Below the pieces are notes generated by a model. The model made no database searches and was not told where the DNA came from. It saw only the letters and a program-made list of their open reading frames with translations. Positions 18,625 through 27,347 of a stretch of 64,000 bases of DNA are shown one piece after another (position 1 is the stretch's first letter; each line of letters begins with the position of its first letter). The stretch is from UBA10646 sp046296295. Lineage in GTDB: Bacteria; Bacteroidota; Bacteroidia; Chitinophagales; Chitinophagaceae. A program made the translations under genes and the position numbers. The stretch lies in assembly GCA_046296295.1 (NCBI GenBank), contig JBKBLG010000001.1:62001-126000 (forward strand), written 5' to 3'.

Positions 18625-19086
18625 CTAACCTTTCGGTAAGTGAGCAACTACTTCAATTTCTAACTTAGCTTCGGGTAATAATAAACGAGCTACTTGTACC
18701 CATGTAGAGGTAGGGTAATCGCCTTTATAAATTTCCTTACGGTAAATATTCAATTGCTCCATAGCACTGATATCGGTAGTATAAATATTTTCTTTTACTA
18801 CGTTTTGCATAGTAGCGCCAAAACGTTCTAAGCTTTTTTGTATCACCTTATAAGCATAGCGAAAATCTTTTTCGTTGAGTTGTAGGCATACCGTACCAGA
18901 AACATATAGTATGTTATCCACTTTAATTACTTGCGCATAACCGGCGGCAGTGTCTTGCGTACCAAGACTAAAATGATACTTTTCTTTTTGAATGTTGTTG
19001 TTAGGTGCTTGTGCTCGTAATTGATATACAGCGAATTGCAAGACGCCGATGAGCAATACCTGCATACTCATTTGTTTCCATTTCAT
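18625..19086 (-). CDS. exported RidA/YjgF-family protein
   Basis: About 153 residues from ATG 19086. The RidA core follows an N-terminal hydrophobic segment (MQVLLIGVLQFAVYQLRAQ) that reads as a signal peptide, whereas housekeeping RidA is cytoplasmic. Family features are LYVSGTVCLQ, a middle 'ERFGATMQNVVKENIYTTD' helix, and ARLLLPEAKLEIEVVAHL, which keeps the arginine used for imine/enamine hydrolysis. It is probably a periplasmic RidA subfamily member and its substrate is unknown. It is a single gene between two terminators. A near-match of the iterated word (CCTTTCGGTAAGTG) lies at its stop codon. Confidence 0.83.
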   Translation of the reverse strand: MKWKQMSMQVLLIGVLQFAVYQLRAQAPNNNIQKEKYHFSLGTQDTAAGYAQVIKVDNILYVSGTVCLQLNEKDFRYAYKVIQKSLERFGATMQNVVKENIYTTDISAMEQLNIYRKEIYKGDYPTSTWVQVARLLLPEAKLEIEVVAHLPKG

Positions 19087-19127
19087 AGATCTTAGGTTTA
19101 AGGTGTTAAGCAAATTTCAAAAAGAAA

Positions 19128-19140
19128 CATTTACGTAAGT
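19128..19140. repeat. short-form iterated word, intergenic copy
   Basis: CATTTACGTAAGT, the reverse complement of ACTTACGTAAATG, lies about 40 bp upstream of the RidA-like start. Its core TTACGTAA is a perfect palindrome. Confidence 0.75.
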
Positions 19141-19214
19141 AATAACTAGCTAAAATGGATGAATGGACAATTAGCTTGTTTTGAGTGTATAAGAGCAGAG
19201 TGCAACAACAAAAT

Positions 19215-19236
19215 GGGGCAGCCAATTGGCTGCCCC
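19215..19236 (-). terminator. rho-independent terminator
   Basis: A perfect 9-bp stem, GGGGCAGCC (19215-19223) and GGCTGCCCC (19228-19236), with an AATT loop, lies 28 bp beyond the stop of the metalloprotease gene. On the minus strand it is followed by ATTTTGTTG, a moderate T-tract. Confidence 0.75.
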
Positions 19237-19264
19237 TTAAGTATTTGAAAAGTAAATCAGCGTA

Positions 19265-21859
19265 TTACTGCTTCTGCATTGTTGTGCTGAACAACACTTC
19301 GTTTTGTTGCACTACCATTACTTTATAAGTACCTGCGGCAAAGTTGCTGACAGGTATTTGCACCGAAGCAGTACCGTTAGCAATTACAATTGGTTTGGCA
19401 ATTAATTGCTGACCAATACTATTGTATACAACTAGCGTAGCATTGCCTACATTGTTTTGTGCACTTATTTGTAACTGAGCAACATCTTTTACAGGGTTAG
19501 GGTACAAGCTAACTTTTACACGTTCAGTTCTACGCAGTGTAACAATATTTGAATACTGCACAGAGCCATTCTTATTGTATACTGCTAGGCGATAGTAGTT
19601 TTCGCCAGCTAATGGTTGCACATCTTCTTGTTGAAATAACTTACCAACCATGGTATTTTCTACATTGGTGTAGCTTGTAAAATCTTTAAAACTATTTGTT
19701 GTTGCACCACGTTCAAGCACAATACGTTCAACATCAACAGCTTGACTAATTTTCCAGCTTAATAGATTACTATTACCCTTGATAGTGCCTGTAAAGCTTT
19801 CTAAAACAATAGGTAGTACCTGACCTCCAAAGTTCAAAGTAAAACTTGCTTTTGTATTGTTCAAACCATCAACTACAATCAAATAGGTAGTATTTAAAGC
19901 TAAACCGGTGATATTAGCTAACGCACCATTTGCATTGAAGGTTCTGCAATCAATAGGTGCTGGATAGTTTTGACCAGTAGGGCAGGTGTTCACTTGATAA
20001 ATAGCCAACTCTACACCTGTATTGCTACAACTAATTGCACTTGCAGGCAGTAGCGTGTAATCGCTTACTGTAATACTTAAACTACCAGAACTACTGGTTC
20101 TTAAAGCATAGTAAGCTGTATTAGTAATGCCGGTACCTAGTCCATCGCAACGAAGTGCATTAAATTGCGGATCTTTATTTTTATTAGAAGTGGCAGCTGC
20201 TAAATTAAATGAAACGGAGGTATTAGGAGCAGTAGGGTTCACTGGGAATTGCAACGGACATTCATCTTTTGCTTCAACGGTAACGCTGGTTGGCTGCATC
20301 ATTTGTAATGCTAATCCGCAGTTTCCAAATTGCCTTCCGGCAACTGGGGTGGCAGCATAATTCACACCATCAAATGCACTTTGGTCTGGTGATGTACGCT
20401 TAACATTATTTGTTACAGCGAAGTGCATTAACTTGGAAGGGTTCACAAATGCACCAAAACCTTCATTACCATCGTTGATATGGCCTAGGTTCATGGCGTG
20501 CCCTAATTCGTGTAACAATACTGTTTCTAAATCAATAGTGCCGTTCGGCGGGCATGGGCCATATTCAAAGGCTGTGTTACCAATAGAAAAACCCGCCATT
20601 CTGATAGAAATATCAAATTCTGTTTTTTGAATGCCATTGGTAGTAAGCGGTGTACAACCACTGTTAAAGCTGTAACATACCGCTAAAACCCCTGCCGCTA
20701 ATGCAGCAACACCTGTATTGGCGTTATCCATCATTACGGTATTCTCGCCATTGCTAGGATTAATGGTTTGTGTAAGTGATTGTCCGCCATCGGCAATGTT
20801 CACGCCAGTTAAATCTTTCCAAGTTTGTAATGCTCTGTTGAAAGTAACAATAGCTTCAGGCAATAAATTGAAAGAGTAAGAAATAGTGTATCCGCCATTC
20901 AAATTCCTATTCATTAAGTTACTTTGCTTAGTAACACCACCAATTGTTGCTTCGAGTATGCTATAATTTACCGTAAGGATATCTAAACTACCTAAGGTGC
21001 TACCTAAAGCAGTTCTTACACTTATTGAACCAGTACCTGCGCGGCTAGGTACACGCACTTGAATTTGATTATCGGTCCAGCTTACAATTTGATTGCTGGT
21101 GCTGCTAACAGCCCAAGGTGTACCGCCGTTACCATCGTTAGCATCGTCAAATAATACTGCTGCGTTACCCCCTGGTGTGCCAAAACCTTGTCCATTAATG
21201 GTGAGTAAGTTATTGGTGGGATCTTCGCTAGCGCCTGCGTTCACAATCATTGGTGAAAACGAACTAATGAAATTGGTACGCTCTGTTCTTGCCTGCGGCA
21301 CATAAGGAACGAAGCTAGGATCGATCACTCGAATAGGTTGCTGGCTAAGGGTTTGTAACAAAGGATACAAACTTTGCTCAATGCCTTCGAATCGGTTGAA
21401 AGGATCGTTCGCAGTGTTATTAAGCATGTTATAGCTTAAAAACCCCTGAGCACTTGCGTAAATGTCGTACAACAAAATACCACTCAGAGGGTTGGTAATT
21501 TGCTTCACATTAGGATAGCAAAAGAAAACACCTACTTGACCAACTTGTGTTTCTAACAAGTCGCTTGCATGAATATTTTCGTTGCCTACCGTACCTCCGT
21601 AAGTCATAAACTCAATGGTAGTGGGCAAAATAGTGCCTTTAAACACTTTGTACACTTGCACTTTATTGGCTGTGTAAATCATGGTATGGGCAGCATTCCA
21701 AAAACTGTTTTGGCTGATAACTTTACCCTCTACAATAAGCGTTGCATTATCTGCCTTTTCTTTGTTATCTACCCGGTATAAAGCAAAGCCTTTAGCTTGT
21801 TGTAATGCAACAGTTACCATTAACACCAATACCAGTGCAACACTGTAAAACTTTTTCAT
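19265..21859 (-). CDS. T9SS-secreted metzincin metalloprotease with IPT/TIG domain
   Basis: 864 residues. A signal peptide (ALVLVLMVTVALQQAKG) is followed by an Ig-like IPT/TIG domain at roughly 205-300 (NLLTINGQGFGTPGGNAAVLF). The zinc motif HELGHAMNLGH, near residues 449-459, has the HExxHxxgxxH form of matrixin-like metzincins. After a Pro/Ser/Thr-rich beta region the protein ends in a type IX sorting domain (VSLYPNPVKDVAQL to FSTTMQKQ). It is likely an extracellular protease, and its target is unknown. It is monocistronic, with a terminator downstream. Confidence 0.88.
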   Translation of the reverse strand: MKKFYSVALVLVLMVTVALQQAKGFALYRVDNKEKADNATLIVEGKVISQNSFWNAAHTMIYTANKVQVYKVFKGTILPTTIEFMTYGGTVGNENIHASDLLETQVGQVGVFFCYPNVKQITNPLSGILLYDIYASAQGFLSYNMLNNTANDPFNRFEGIEQSLYPLLQTLSQQPIRVIDPSFVPYVPQARTERTNFISSFSPMIVNAGASEDPTNNLLTINGQGFGTPGGNAAVLFDDANDGNGGTPWAVSSTSNQIVSWTDNQIQVRVPSRAGTGSISVRTALGSTLGSLDILTVNYSILEATIGGVTKQSNLMNRNLNGGYTISYSFNLLPEAIVTFNRALQTWKDLTGVNIADGGQSLTQTINPSNGENTVMMDNANTGVAALAAGVLAVCYSFNSGCTPLTTNGIQKTEFDISIRMAGFSIGNTAFEYGPCPPNGTIDLETVLLHELGHAMNLGHINDGNEGFGAFVNPSKLMHFAVTNNVKRTSPDQSAFDGVNYAATPVAGRQFGNCGLALQMMQPTSVTVEAKDECPLQFPVNPTAPNTSVSFNLAAATSNKNKDPQFNALRCDGLGTGITNTAYYALRTSSSGSLSITVSDYTLLPASAISCSNTGVELAIYQVNTCPTGQNYPAPIDCRTFNANGALANITGLALNTTYLIVVDGLNNTKASFTLNFGGQVLPIVLESFTGTIKGNSNLLSWKISQAVDVERIVLERGATTNSFKDFTSYTNVENTMVGKLFQQEDVQPLAGENYYRLAVYNKNGSVQYSNIVTLRRTERVKVSLYPNPVKDVAQLQISAQNNVGNATLVVYNSIGQQLIAKPIVIANGTASVQIPVSNFAAGTYKVMVVQQNEVLFSTTMQKQ

Positions 21860-21895
21860 TGTATAGCGTTTAAATGCTTGTTGTTTGTTCTAAAA

Positions 21896-23560
21896 TTATG
21901 CAAGTGATTTCCTAAAGGTTAGATAGGCTTTAATAAGCCCAGTAGTAGATGCATCGTGCTCACCAATAGCTGCCTCGCCTGTTAATTCAGGTAAAATTTT
22001 ATTAGCCATTTGCTTGCCCAATTCAACACCCCACTGATCAAAGCTAAAAATGTTCCAGATAACCCCCTGTACAAATATTTTATGCTCGTACATGGCAATA
22101 AGGCTGCCCAAAGTTTCGGGTGTAATTTGCTTCACCAAAAAACTATTAGTAGGCTTGTTACCATCGAATATCTTAAAATTAGTGAGTTTTTTCACTTGGG
22201 CTTCAGGCGTACCTGCTGCTAAAAGTTCTGCCTTTACCTCTGCTTCACTCTTACCTAACATTAAAGCTTCGGTTTGTGCAAAGAAATTACTCAATAGCTT
22301 ATGGTGATGGTCGCCAATAGGATTATGACTAATGGCTGGTGCAATAAAATCGGCAGGGATTAACAAAGTGCCTTGATGTATCAACTGATAAAATGCATGT
22401 TGACCGTTCGTACCAGGCTCACCCCAAATAACAGGCCCTGTTGCATATGCCACTTTGGTACCATTACGATTCACGCTTTTGCCATTACTTTCCATGTTGC
22501 CTTGCTGAAAATAAGCCGCAAAGCGATGCATGTATTGATCGTATGGTAATATTACTTCTGTTTGTGCCCCCCAAAAGTTGGTGTACCATATACCCAAAAG
22601 TGCCATTATTACCGGAATGTTCTGATCGAATTTTGTGGTTGCAAAATGCTGATCCATAGCATAAGCACCTTTTAGTAACGCCTCAAAGTTGCTGTAACCA
22701 ATGGTTAATGCTATGCTTAAACCAATGGCACTCCACAAACTGTAACGGCCACCCACCCAATCCCAAAAAACAAACATATTTTCAGGATCAATCCCAAACT
22801 TTACTACCTCTTTTTCATTGGTACTCAAGGCTACAAAGTGCTTTGCAATATGAGCCTCATCTTTCGCATGCGACAAAAACCACGAACGTGCCGTATGGGC
22901 ATTCGTCATTGTTTCTTGCGTGGTGAAGGTTTTACTAGCTATTAAAAACAAGGTTTCATCGGGCGTTATTTTTTTCAGCGTTTCAGCTATATGTGTACCA
23001 TCTACATTACTTACAAAGTAAGTTTCAATACCATCAATCCAATATGGTTTGAGTGCCTCAGTAACCATTACCGGACCCAAATCGCTACCGCCAATACCAA
23101 TATTAACGATGTACTTAATTTTTTTGCCCGTGTAGCCCTGCCAAGAGCCATCATGTACCCTTACGGTAAATGCATGCATTTGCTGCAACACTTTTCGCAC
23201 TTGCGGCATAATATCTTTTCCATCCACCAAAACAGGATTATCAGAAAAGTTACGCAGAGCAGTGTGTAATACTGCTCTGTTTTCTGTTTCATTAATTTTT
23301 ACACCCGAAAAAAAACTATGAATAGCTTCTTTTAATTGACAATCTTCTGCAAGTTGTAATAATAGTTGTTTAGTTTTTGCAGTGATGATGTTTTTAGAAT
23401 AGTCAAATACAATATCGTTGAAACAAAGCGAAAATTTTTGAAATCTTTCAGGATCGTTGGCAAACAAATCTCTCATGTGTGCTTGCCTCATTTCAGTTTC
23501 AAAGTGTTTTTTCAGTAGCAACCATGCTTGTGTGTTGGTAGGGTCTATTTTAGGTAACAT
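21896..23560 (-). CDS. pgi: glucose-6-phosphate isomerase
   Basis: 554 residues, the length of the long bacterial/eukaryotic form. It interconverts glucose 6-phosphate and fructose 6-phosphate in glycolysis. Clear signatures are VNIGIGGSDLGPVM, LFLIASKTFTTQETMTNA, FVFWDWVGGRYSLWSAIGL and VIWGEPGTNGQHAFYQLIHQG, which includes the catalytic base region, then FDQWGVELGKQMA near the end. The 3' end lies close to the start of the metalloprotease gene on the same strand. One perfect repeat copy is at 23159-23172. Confidence 0.98.
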   Translation of the reverse strand: MLPKIDPTNTQAWLLLKKHFETEMRQAHMRDLFANDPERFQKFSLCFNDIVFDYSKNIITAKTKQLLLQLAEDCQLKEAIHSFFSGVKINETENRAVLHTALRNFSDNPVLVDGKDIMPQVRKVLQQMHAFTVRVHDGSWQGYTGKKIKYIVNIGIGGSDLGPVMVTEALKPYWIDGIETYFVSNVDGTHIAETLKKITPDETLFLIASKTFTTQETMTNAHTARSWFLSHAKDEAHIAKHFVALSTNEKEVVKFGIDPENMFVFWDWVGGRYSLWSAIGLSIALTIGYSNFEALLKGAYAMDQHFATTKFDQNIPVIMALLGIWYTNFWGAQTEVILPYDQYMHRFAAYFQQGNMESNGKSVNRNGTKVAYATGPVIWGEPGTNGQHAFYQLIHQGTLLIPADFIAPAISHNPIGDHHHKLLSNFFAQTEALMLGKSEAEVKAELLAAGTPEAQVKKLTNFKIFDGNKPTNSFLVKQITPETLGSLIAMYEHKIFVQGVIWNIFSFDQWGVELGKQMANKILPELTGEAAIGEHDASTTGLIKAYLTFRKSLA

Positions 23561-23639
23561 TGCTCTTAGGTTAATCTTATAATCGATGAGATATGGGCTA
23601 TTGGCGTCTAAATTACGTTAAATTAACAATTTTCTTCGG

Positions 23640-24671
23640 TTAATTCAGGTCTGCAAGTAACTTCAAGGTTTTTTCCATAGCTGCCTCTGAAATATCTAAA
23701 TGGGTTACAAATCGTACCAAATTTGGCCCCATACTCACTAACAAAATACCTTTAGCCGCCATGTAGGATACAAACTTTTCCGCAGGGTAATCGGCAGGGG
23801 TTTCAAAAATTACGATGTTAGTTGCTACGGGCAGCATACGTTGTACAAAAGATTTACCCGTAAGGGCTTCTGCTATTTGCTGTGCATGTTGGTGATCTAT
23901 CGCCAATCTTTCAATGTGATGATCTAGGGCGTAGCTACCGGCAGCTGCAAGCATACCTGCTTGTCGCATGCCACCGCCAAATACTTTCCTTATTCGCTTC
24001 GCTTTGTGAATGAAAGCATTTGTACCAAGTAACAAACTACCCACCGGAGCACCTAAACCTTTGCTCAAACAAATAGAAATACTATCAAAAATTTGTCCCA
24101 TTGCATGTGGGGTTTGTTCACTTGCTACTAAAGCATTGAATAGTCGTGCACCATCGAGGTGTAAGGGTAAATTATTATTGCTACAAACATTTTTTATTTG
24201 TGTCAGGGTATCAATATCGTAATAACCACCTCCGCCTTTGTTCACCGTGTTTTCTAGGCTTACTAAAGCTGTAATTGGTTTATGAATATCGTTCGGATTA
24301 TTAATGGCAGCAGCTACTTGTGTTGCTGTTACCTTTCCATTATTGCCCTGAATTAGGTGCACTGAGCAGCCGCTGTTAAAAGCTATTCCGCCTCCTTCAT
24401 ATTGATATATATGGCTCAATACATCGCAGATAACTTCTTGCCCAGGTTGTGTGTGGCATTTAATGGCTATTTGATTGGTCATGGTGCCACTCGGACAAAA
24501 AATGGCGGCTTCCATCCCAAACATGGCAGCAGCTTTAGCCTCAAGTGCTTTGATAGATGGATCTTCACCGAACACATCATCGCCTAGCGGAGCACTGAAC
24601 ATGGCTTTTTTCATGCCTTCGGTAGGTTGAGTGACCGTATCGGAGCGAAAATCAATTACTTGTTGTAACAT
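23640..24671 (-). CDS. ltaA: low-specificity L-threonine aldolase
   Basis: 343 residues, a PLP enzyme cleaving threonine or allo-threonine to glycine and acetaldehyde. The start VIDFRSDTVTQPTEGM is diagnostic for beta-eliminating threonine aldolases. GDDVFGEDPSIKALE and the PLP lysine K204 in SISICLSKGLGAPVGS follow. It ends 79 bp before the pgi start and begins 4 bp after the DUF3817 gene stop, so the DUF3817 and aldolase genes probably form an operon. A near-copy of the iterated word with one inserted C lies at about 23853. Confidence 0.95.
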   Translation of the reverse strand: MLQQVIDFRSDTVTQPTEGMKKAMFSAPLGDDVFGEDPSIKALEAKAAAMFGMEAAIFCPSGTMTNQIAIKCHTQPGQEVICDVLSHIYQYEGGGIAFNSGCSVHLIQGNNGKVTATQVAAAINNPNDIHKPITALVSLENTVNKGGGGYYDIDTLTQIKNVCSNNNLPLHLDGARLFNALVASEQTPHAMGQIFDSISICLSKGLGAPVGSLLLGTNAFIHKAKRIRKVFGGGMRQAGMLAAAGSYALDHHIERLAIDHQHAQQIAEALTGKSFVQRMLPVATNIVIFETPADYPAEKFVSYMAAKGILLVSMGPNLVRFVTHLDISEAAMEKTLKLLADLN

Positions 24672-24675
24672 AAAT

Positions 24676-24966
24676 TTAGTAGGTGCCTCCTTTGATTTTT
24701 TTATCTAAATAAAATGTACCAAATGGTATTAGTGAAAGTATAAAAGCAAATAATGCCTTACCAAAACTCCATTGCTCACTTTGCCAAACTTGTACTAGCA
24801 ACAAACAAAAAGCAACAAATAAAAAACCATGTAATGAACCTACAATTTTTACGGCCTCCGGTAAGTTTAACCAATATTTCAAAGGCATTGCAACAAATAA
24901 TAATATAATATACGACCAACCCTCTATTACTGCAATTGTTGTAAAGCGTTTCAATGGTTTAAGCAT
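24676..24966 (-). CDS. DUF3817 membrane protein
   Basis: 96 residues with three predicted membrane helices and the DUF3817 pattern: an N-terminal FTTIAVIEGWSYIILLFVAMPLK, a central VGSLHGFLFVAF and a C-terminal FILSLIPFGTFYLDKK. The family is of unknown function and often sits near transporters. Here it precedes the threonine aldolase with a 4-bp gap. Confidence 0.87.
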   Translation of the reverse strand: MLKPLKRFTTIAVIEGWSYIILLFVAMPLKYWLNLPEAVKIVGSLHGFLFVAFCLLLVQVWQSEQWSFGKALFAFILSLIPFGTFYLDKKIKGGTY

Positions 24967-25340
24967 GCATTGTTATTTGGTTGCAAAATAAGCAAGGTAT
25001 TGGTTACAATGTGATGAAAATCAAATTACGCACTGCTTATGGTCATTTACCGCAAGGTAAGCTAATGCTATGTTTGCATTATACATAACAGTATAGCAGT
25101 TGAACGATAAAGCAATTGGTAAGCATAACATTTAAAACAACCAATTATTGTAAGCTCTTTGGTACACAAGCAGTTTTAACATGTACAACATAGCAGTTTT
25201 GGTGTAACCTATGCAAGCACCTAAAAAGTAGTAGTTACGTACAAAGAGTTTATAAGAGCTTTAGATTGCTCTCATCGTTTTTGTCAATTTGGTTTTTGGT
25301 AAAACAAGGGCGTATGCTTTCTAGCAATTACGCCCATTTT
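24967..25340. other. gene-free intergenic region
   Basis: About 370 bp between the DUF3817 start and the end of the histidine kinase. It holds one perfect iterated word (CATTTACCGCAAGG, 25044-25057) and a terminator at its right end (25308-25335). I see no open reading frame with family features and no tRNA-like fold. Part of it must carry the DUF3817 promoter on the minus strand. Confidence 0.6.
25308..25335 (-). terminator. rho-independent terminator of the histidine kinase
   Basis: GGGCGTATGCT and AGCAatTACGCCC form an interrupted 11-bp stem (outer arms 25308-25314 and 25329-25335) with a TTCT loop, just beyond the kinase stop on the minus strand. Confidence 0.65.
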
Positions 25341-26687
25341 TTATGCAGTATGGCCTTGCGGCAAACGGATATAAAATGTTGTACCATTACCTACGCTGCT
25401 GGTTACATGTATGGTACCATCGTTTTTTTCAACGAATTCTTTGCAAAGCAATAAACCAAGACCAACACCTTTTTCTTCTTGTGTTCCCACGCGGGTGAAG
25501 TGGGTTTGAGGGTTAAATAATTTTTGCAACTGTTCTTCGCTCATGCCAATGCCATTGTCGGTAATGCTTATTTCAACCATATTATTTTCGGTTATACTAC
25601 CAAAGAGGGTGATGCGTCCGTTCGTGTTGGTGAACTTAATGGCATTCGATAAAATGTTTCTAAATGCAATACTTATTTGTTGCTCATCGGCATAGGCGGT
25701 TAAGTTAGGTGCTATGTTATTTTGAATGGTAATATGTTTATCATTAGCATTCATTTGAAGCAACTTTACATTTGAATCGAGTAGGGTAGCAAGTTGCACA
25801 TTAGTTTTTTGTGAAAAATCGCCTCTTAGCTGCTGTTGGCTCCATTGCAATAAATTGGTGAGTGTTACATCAATATCTTTAAACTGATTGTTCAGTTTGT
25901 CTTTAATAAAAGCAATGTTGTCAGGTGTAAGCATATCTAAGTTTTCAATCGTTTGCCGTATGGTTGCCATAGGCGAACGCAGATCGTGTGCAATGATCGA
26001 AAATAGTTTATCACGATGTTGATTATTCACTTTTAACTCTTCGGCTTGCTTAATAAGTTCCGCTTTTTGCAAGCGCATTTCATTATAACTATTCTGAATT
26101 AATTGATTCACACGTTTTAACTGCAACTTTTGCCGATATAAAAAGTACACCATTACAGATGCAATTGTAGCAAGTGCTAATGCACCGTAAGCTATAATTT
26201 GCTGATGCTTTAGTGCCGCTCTTTCCAATTGCAACTCTTTTTGCTTTTTATCTAAATCGTATTCTAATTGTAGTTGTGCAAAGGTTTTTTGTTTATCAAT
26301 ACTTTGCAAGCTGTCTTTGATTTCAAGATACTCAATAAATTTTCCATTAGCTTTTTGCAGATTGTTAGTTTCCACATACGCATCAACAAGGCTGCGTGTT
26401 GCTTGTGCAATTACTTCGAAGGCATTTGCTTCTTTAGCAATAACAAGTGCCGACTCTAGATAAGGAATTGCTTCTTGTGCTTTAAATTGAAGTAGGTATG
26501 TATCGCCAATACCTAATGTATTGTATGCAATTTGAATTTTAATACCTGCCTTGTTGGCGTGTTCTAAACCATTACTAAAACTAATGTAGGCACTATCAAT
26601 ATTCTTGAGCTTTAGATAAATGCGGCCTGCAATATGCCACGATATAGCAACATGGTAATCATCATTCACACTAGCTGCCAAACGCAT
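25341..26687 (-). pseudogene. sensor histidine kinase, C-terminal part of a frameshifted TPR kinase
   Basis: 448 residues from the first ATG in this frame, but the frame is open back to 26783 and the peptide upstream (AKALAVNLTNIAWLNELAG) continues a TPR repeat. It contains the last TPRs, a coiled coil, a membrane helix (IIAYGALALATIASVMVYFLY), a HisKA domain with FSIIAHDLRSP, and an HATPase with NAIKFTN, DNGIGMS and GVGLGLLLCKEF boxes. All catalytic motifs are intact. The N-terminal part lies upstream in another frame (26762-27250). One extra A in the four-A run (plus-strand T run 26782-26785) would rejoin them into a protein of about 636 residues. This is either a real mutation or a sequencing error. 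Confidence 0.8.
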
Positions 26688-26761
26688 AGCATCGTATGCT
26701 TGCGCTAATGCAAGATTAATGTTACCAGCAAGCTCATTTAACCATGCGATATTGGTAAGAT

Positions 26762-27250
26762 TTACCGCAAGGGCTTTCGCATTTTATTTTTTTTAGATAA
26801 CTGATAAGATTTTTCAGTAAGCTCTAATGCCTTCGGATAATTTTTAATTTGTCTATAAATATACCCGAGGTTATTATACGTTGATGACAACCATTGTTCA
26901 TTACCAATTTTTTCTATAATTCTAAGTGCTTTGTAATAATGATCCAGTGCTTTAATGTAATTACCCTTTGCCCCATAACCAATGCCAAGCCTATTATGAG
27001 CCATACCAATTCCAAGTTGGTAATCGCTTTTTTCAGCAATGTTCATCGCTTTGTTGGCATAGTAAATTGTAGAGTCTGAGTTTATTTGGTAGTAGCTAAA
27101 ACTTAAATCTATCAATTGTTGTACCGTTGTTGTATCGTGAACTTTGGATGAAGTTTCTATAAGATGCAAAAAACTATCAATTTTTTGCCGCTGGCAAAAC
27201 AGTATTGATGTTGTGCAACATAAAAGTACAGTTAAAAAAGGGCTCTTCAT
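26762..27250 (-). pseudogene. TPR sensor, N-terminal part of the frameshifted histidine kinase
   Basis: About 162 residues from ATG 27250, which starts a signal peptide (MKSPFLTVLLCCTTSILFCQ). Three TPR-like helix pairs follow (INSDSTIYYANKAMNIAEKS, GIGYGAKGNYIKALDHYYKAL, YIYRQIKNYPKALELTEKSY). The frame stops at 26762-26764 after LSKKNKMRKPLR. The stop codon TAA is itself part of a copy of the iterated word (26759-26772), which in the other frame reads ALAVN. It should be read with 25341-26687 as one gene for a TPR-type periplasmic sensor kinase, common in Bacteroidota. Confidence 0.78.
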
Positions 27251-27308
27251 ATTACCGATGGCTTTACAATTGGGCAATTACCCCAAACAATAGAGATAAA
27301 GTTATATG

Positions 27309-27322
27309 CCTTACGGTAAATA
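27309..27322 (-). repeat. iterated 14-bp word, intergenic copy
   Basis: CCTTACGGTAAATA (13 of 14 to the consensus) lies between the ispH stop and the start of the TPR kinase gene. Confidence 0.75.
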
Positions 27323-27347
27323 TATGTATTGCTATGTAGATAATTGG

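Noticed and set aside
24967..25340. A possible tRNA or small RNA gene in this gap
   Set aside because: I looked for a cloverleaf with a T-loop GTTCRA and found none. Only the repeat and the terminator are recognisable.
26762..26790. Programmed -1 frameshift on the eight-A run in the TPR kinase
   Set aside because: The -1 frame meets TAA directly after the A run, so slippage there cannot join the two parts. An indel in the following four-A run is needed.
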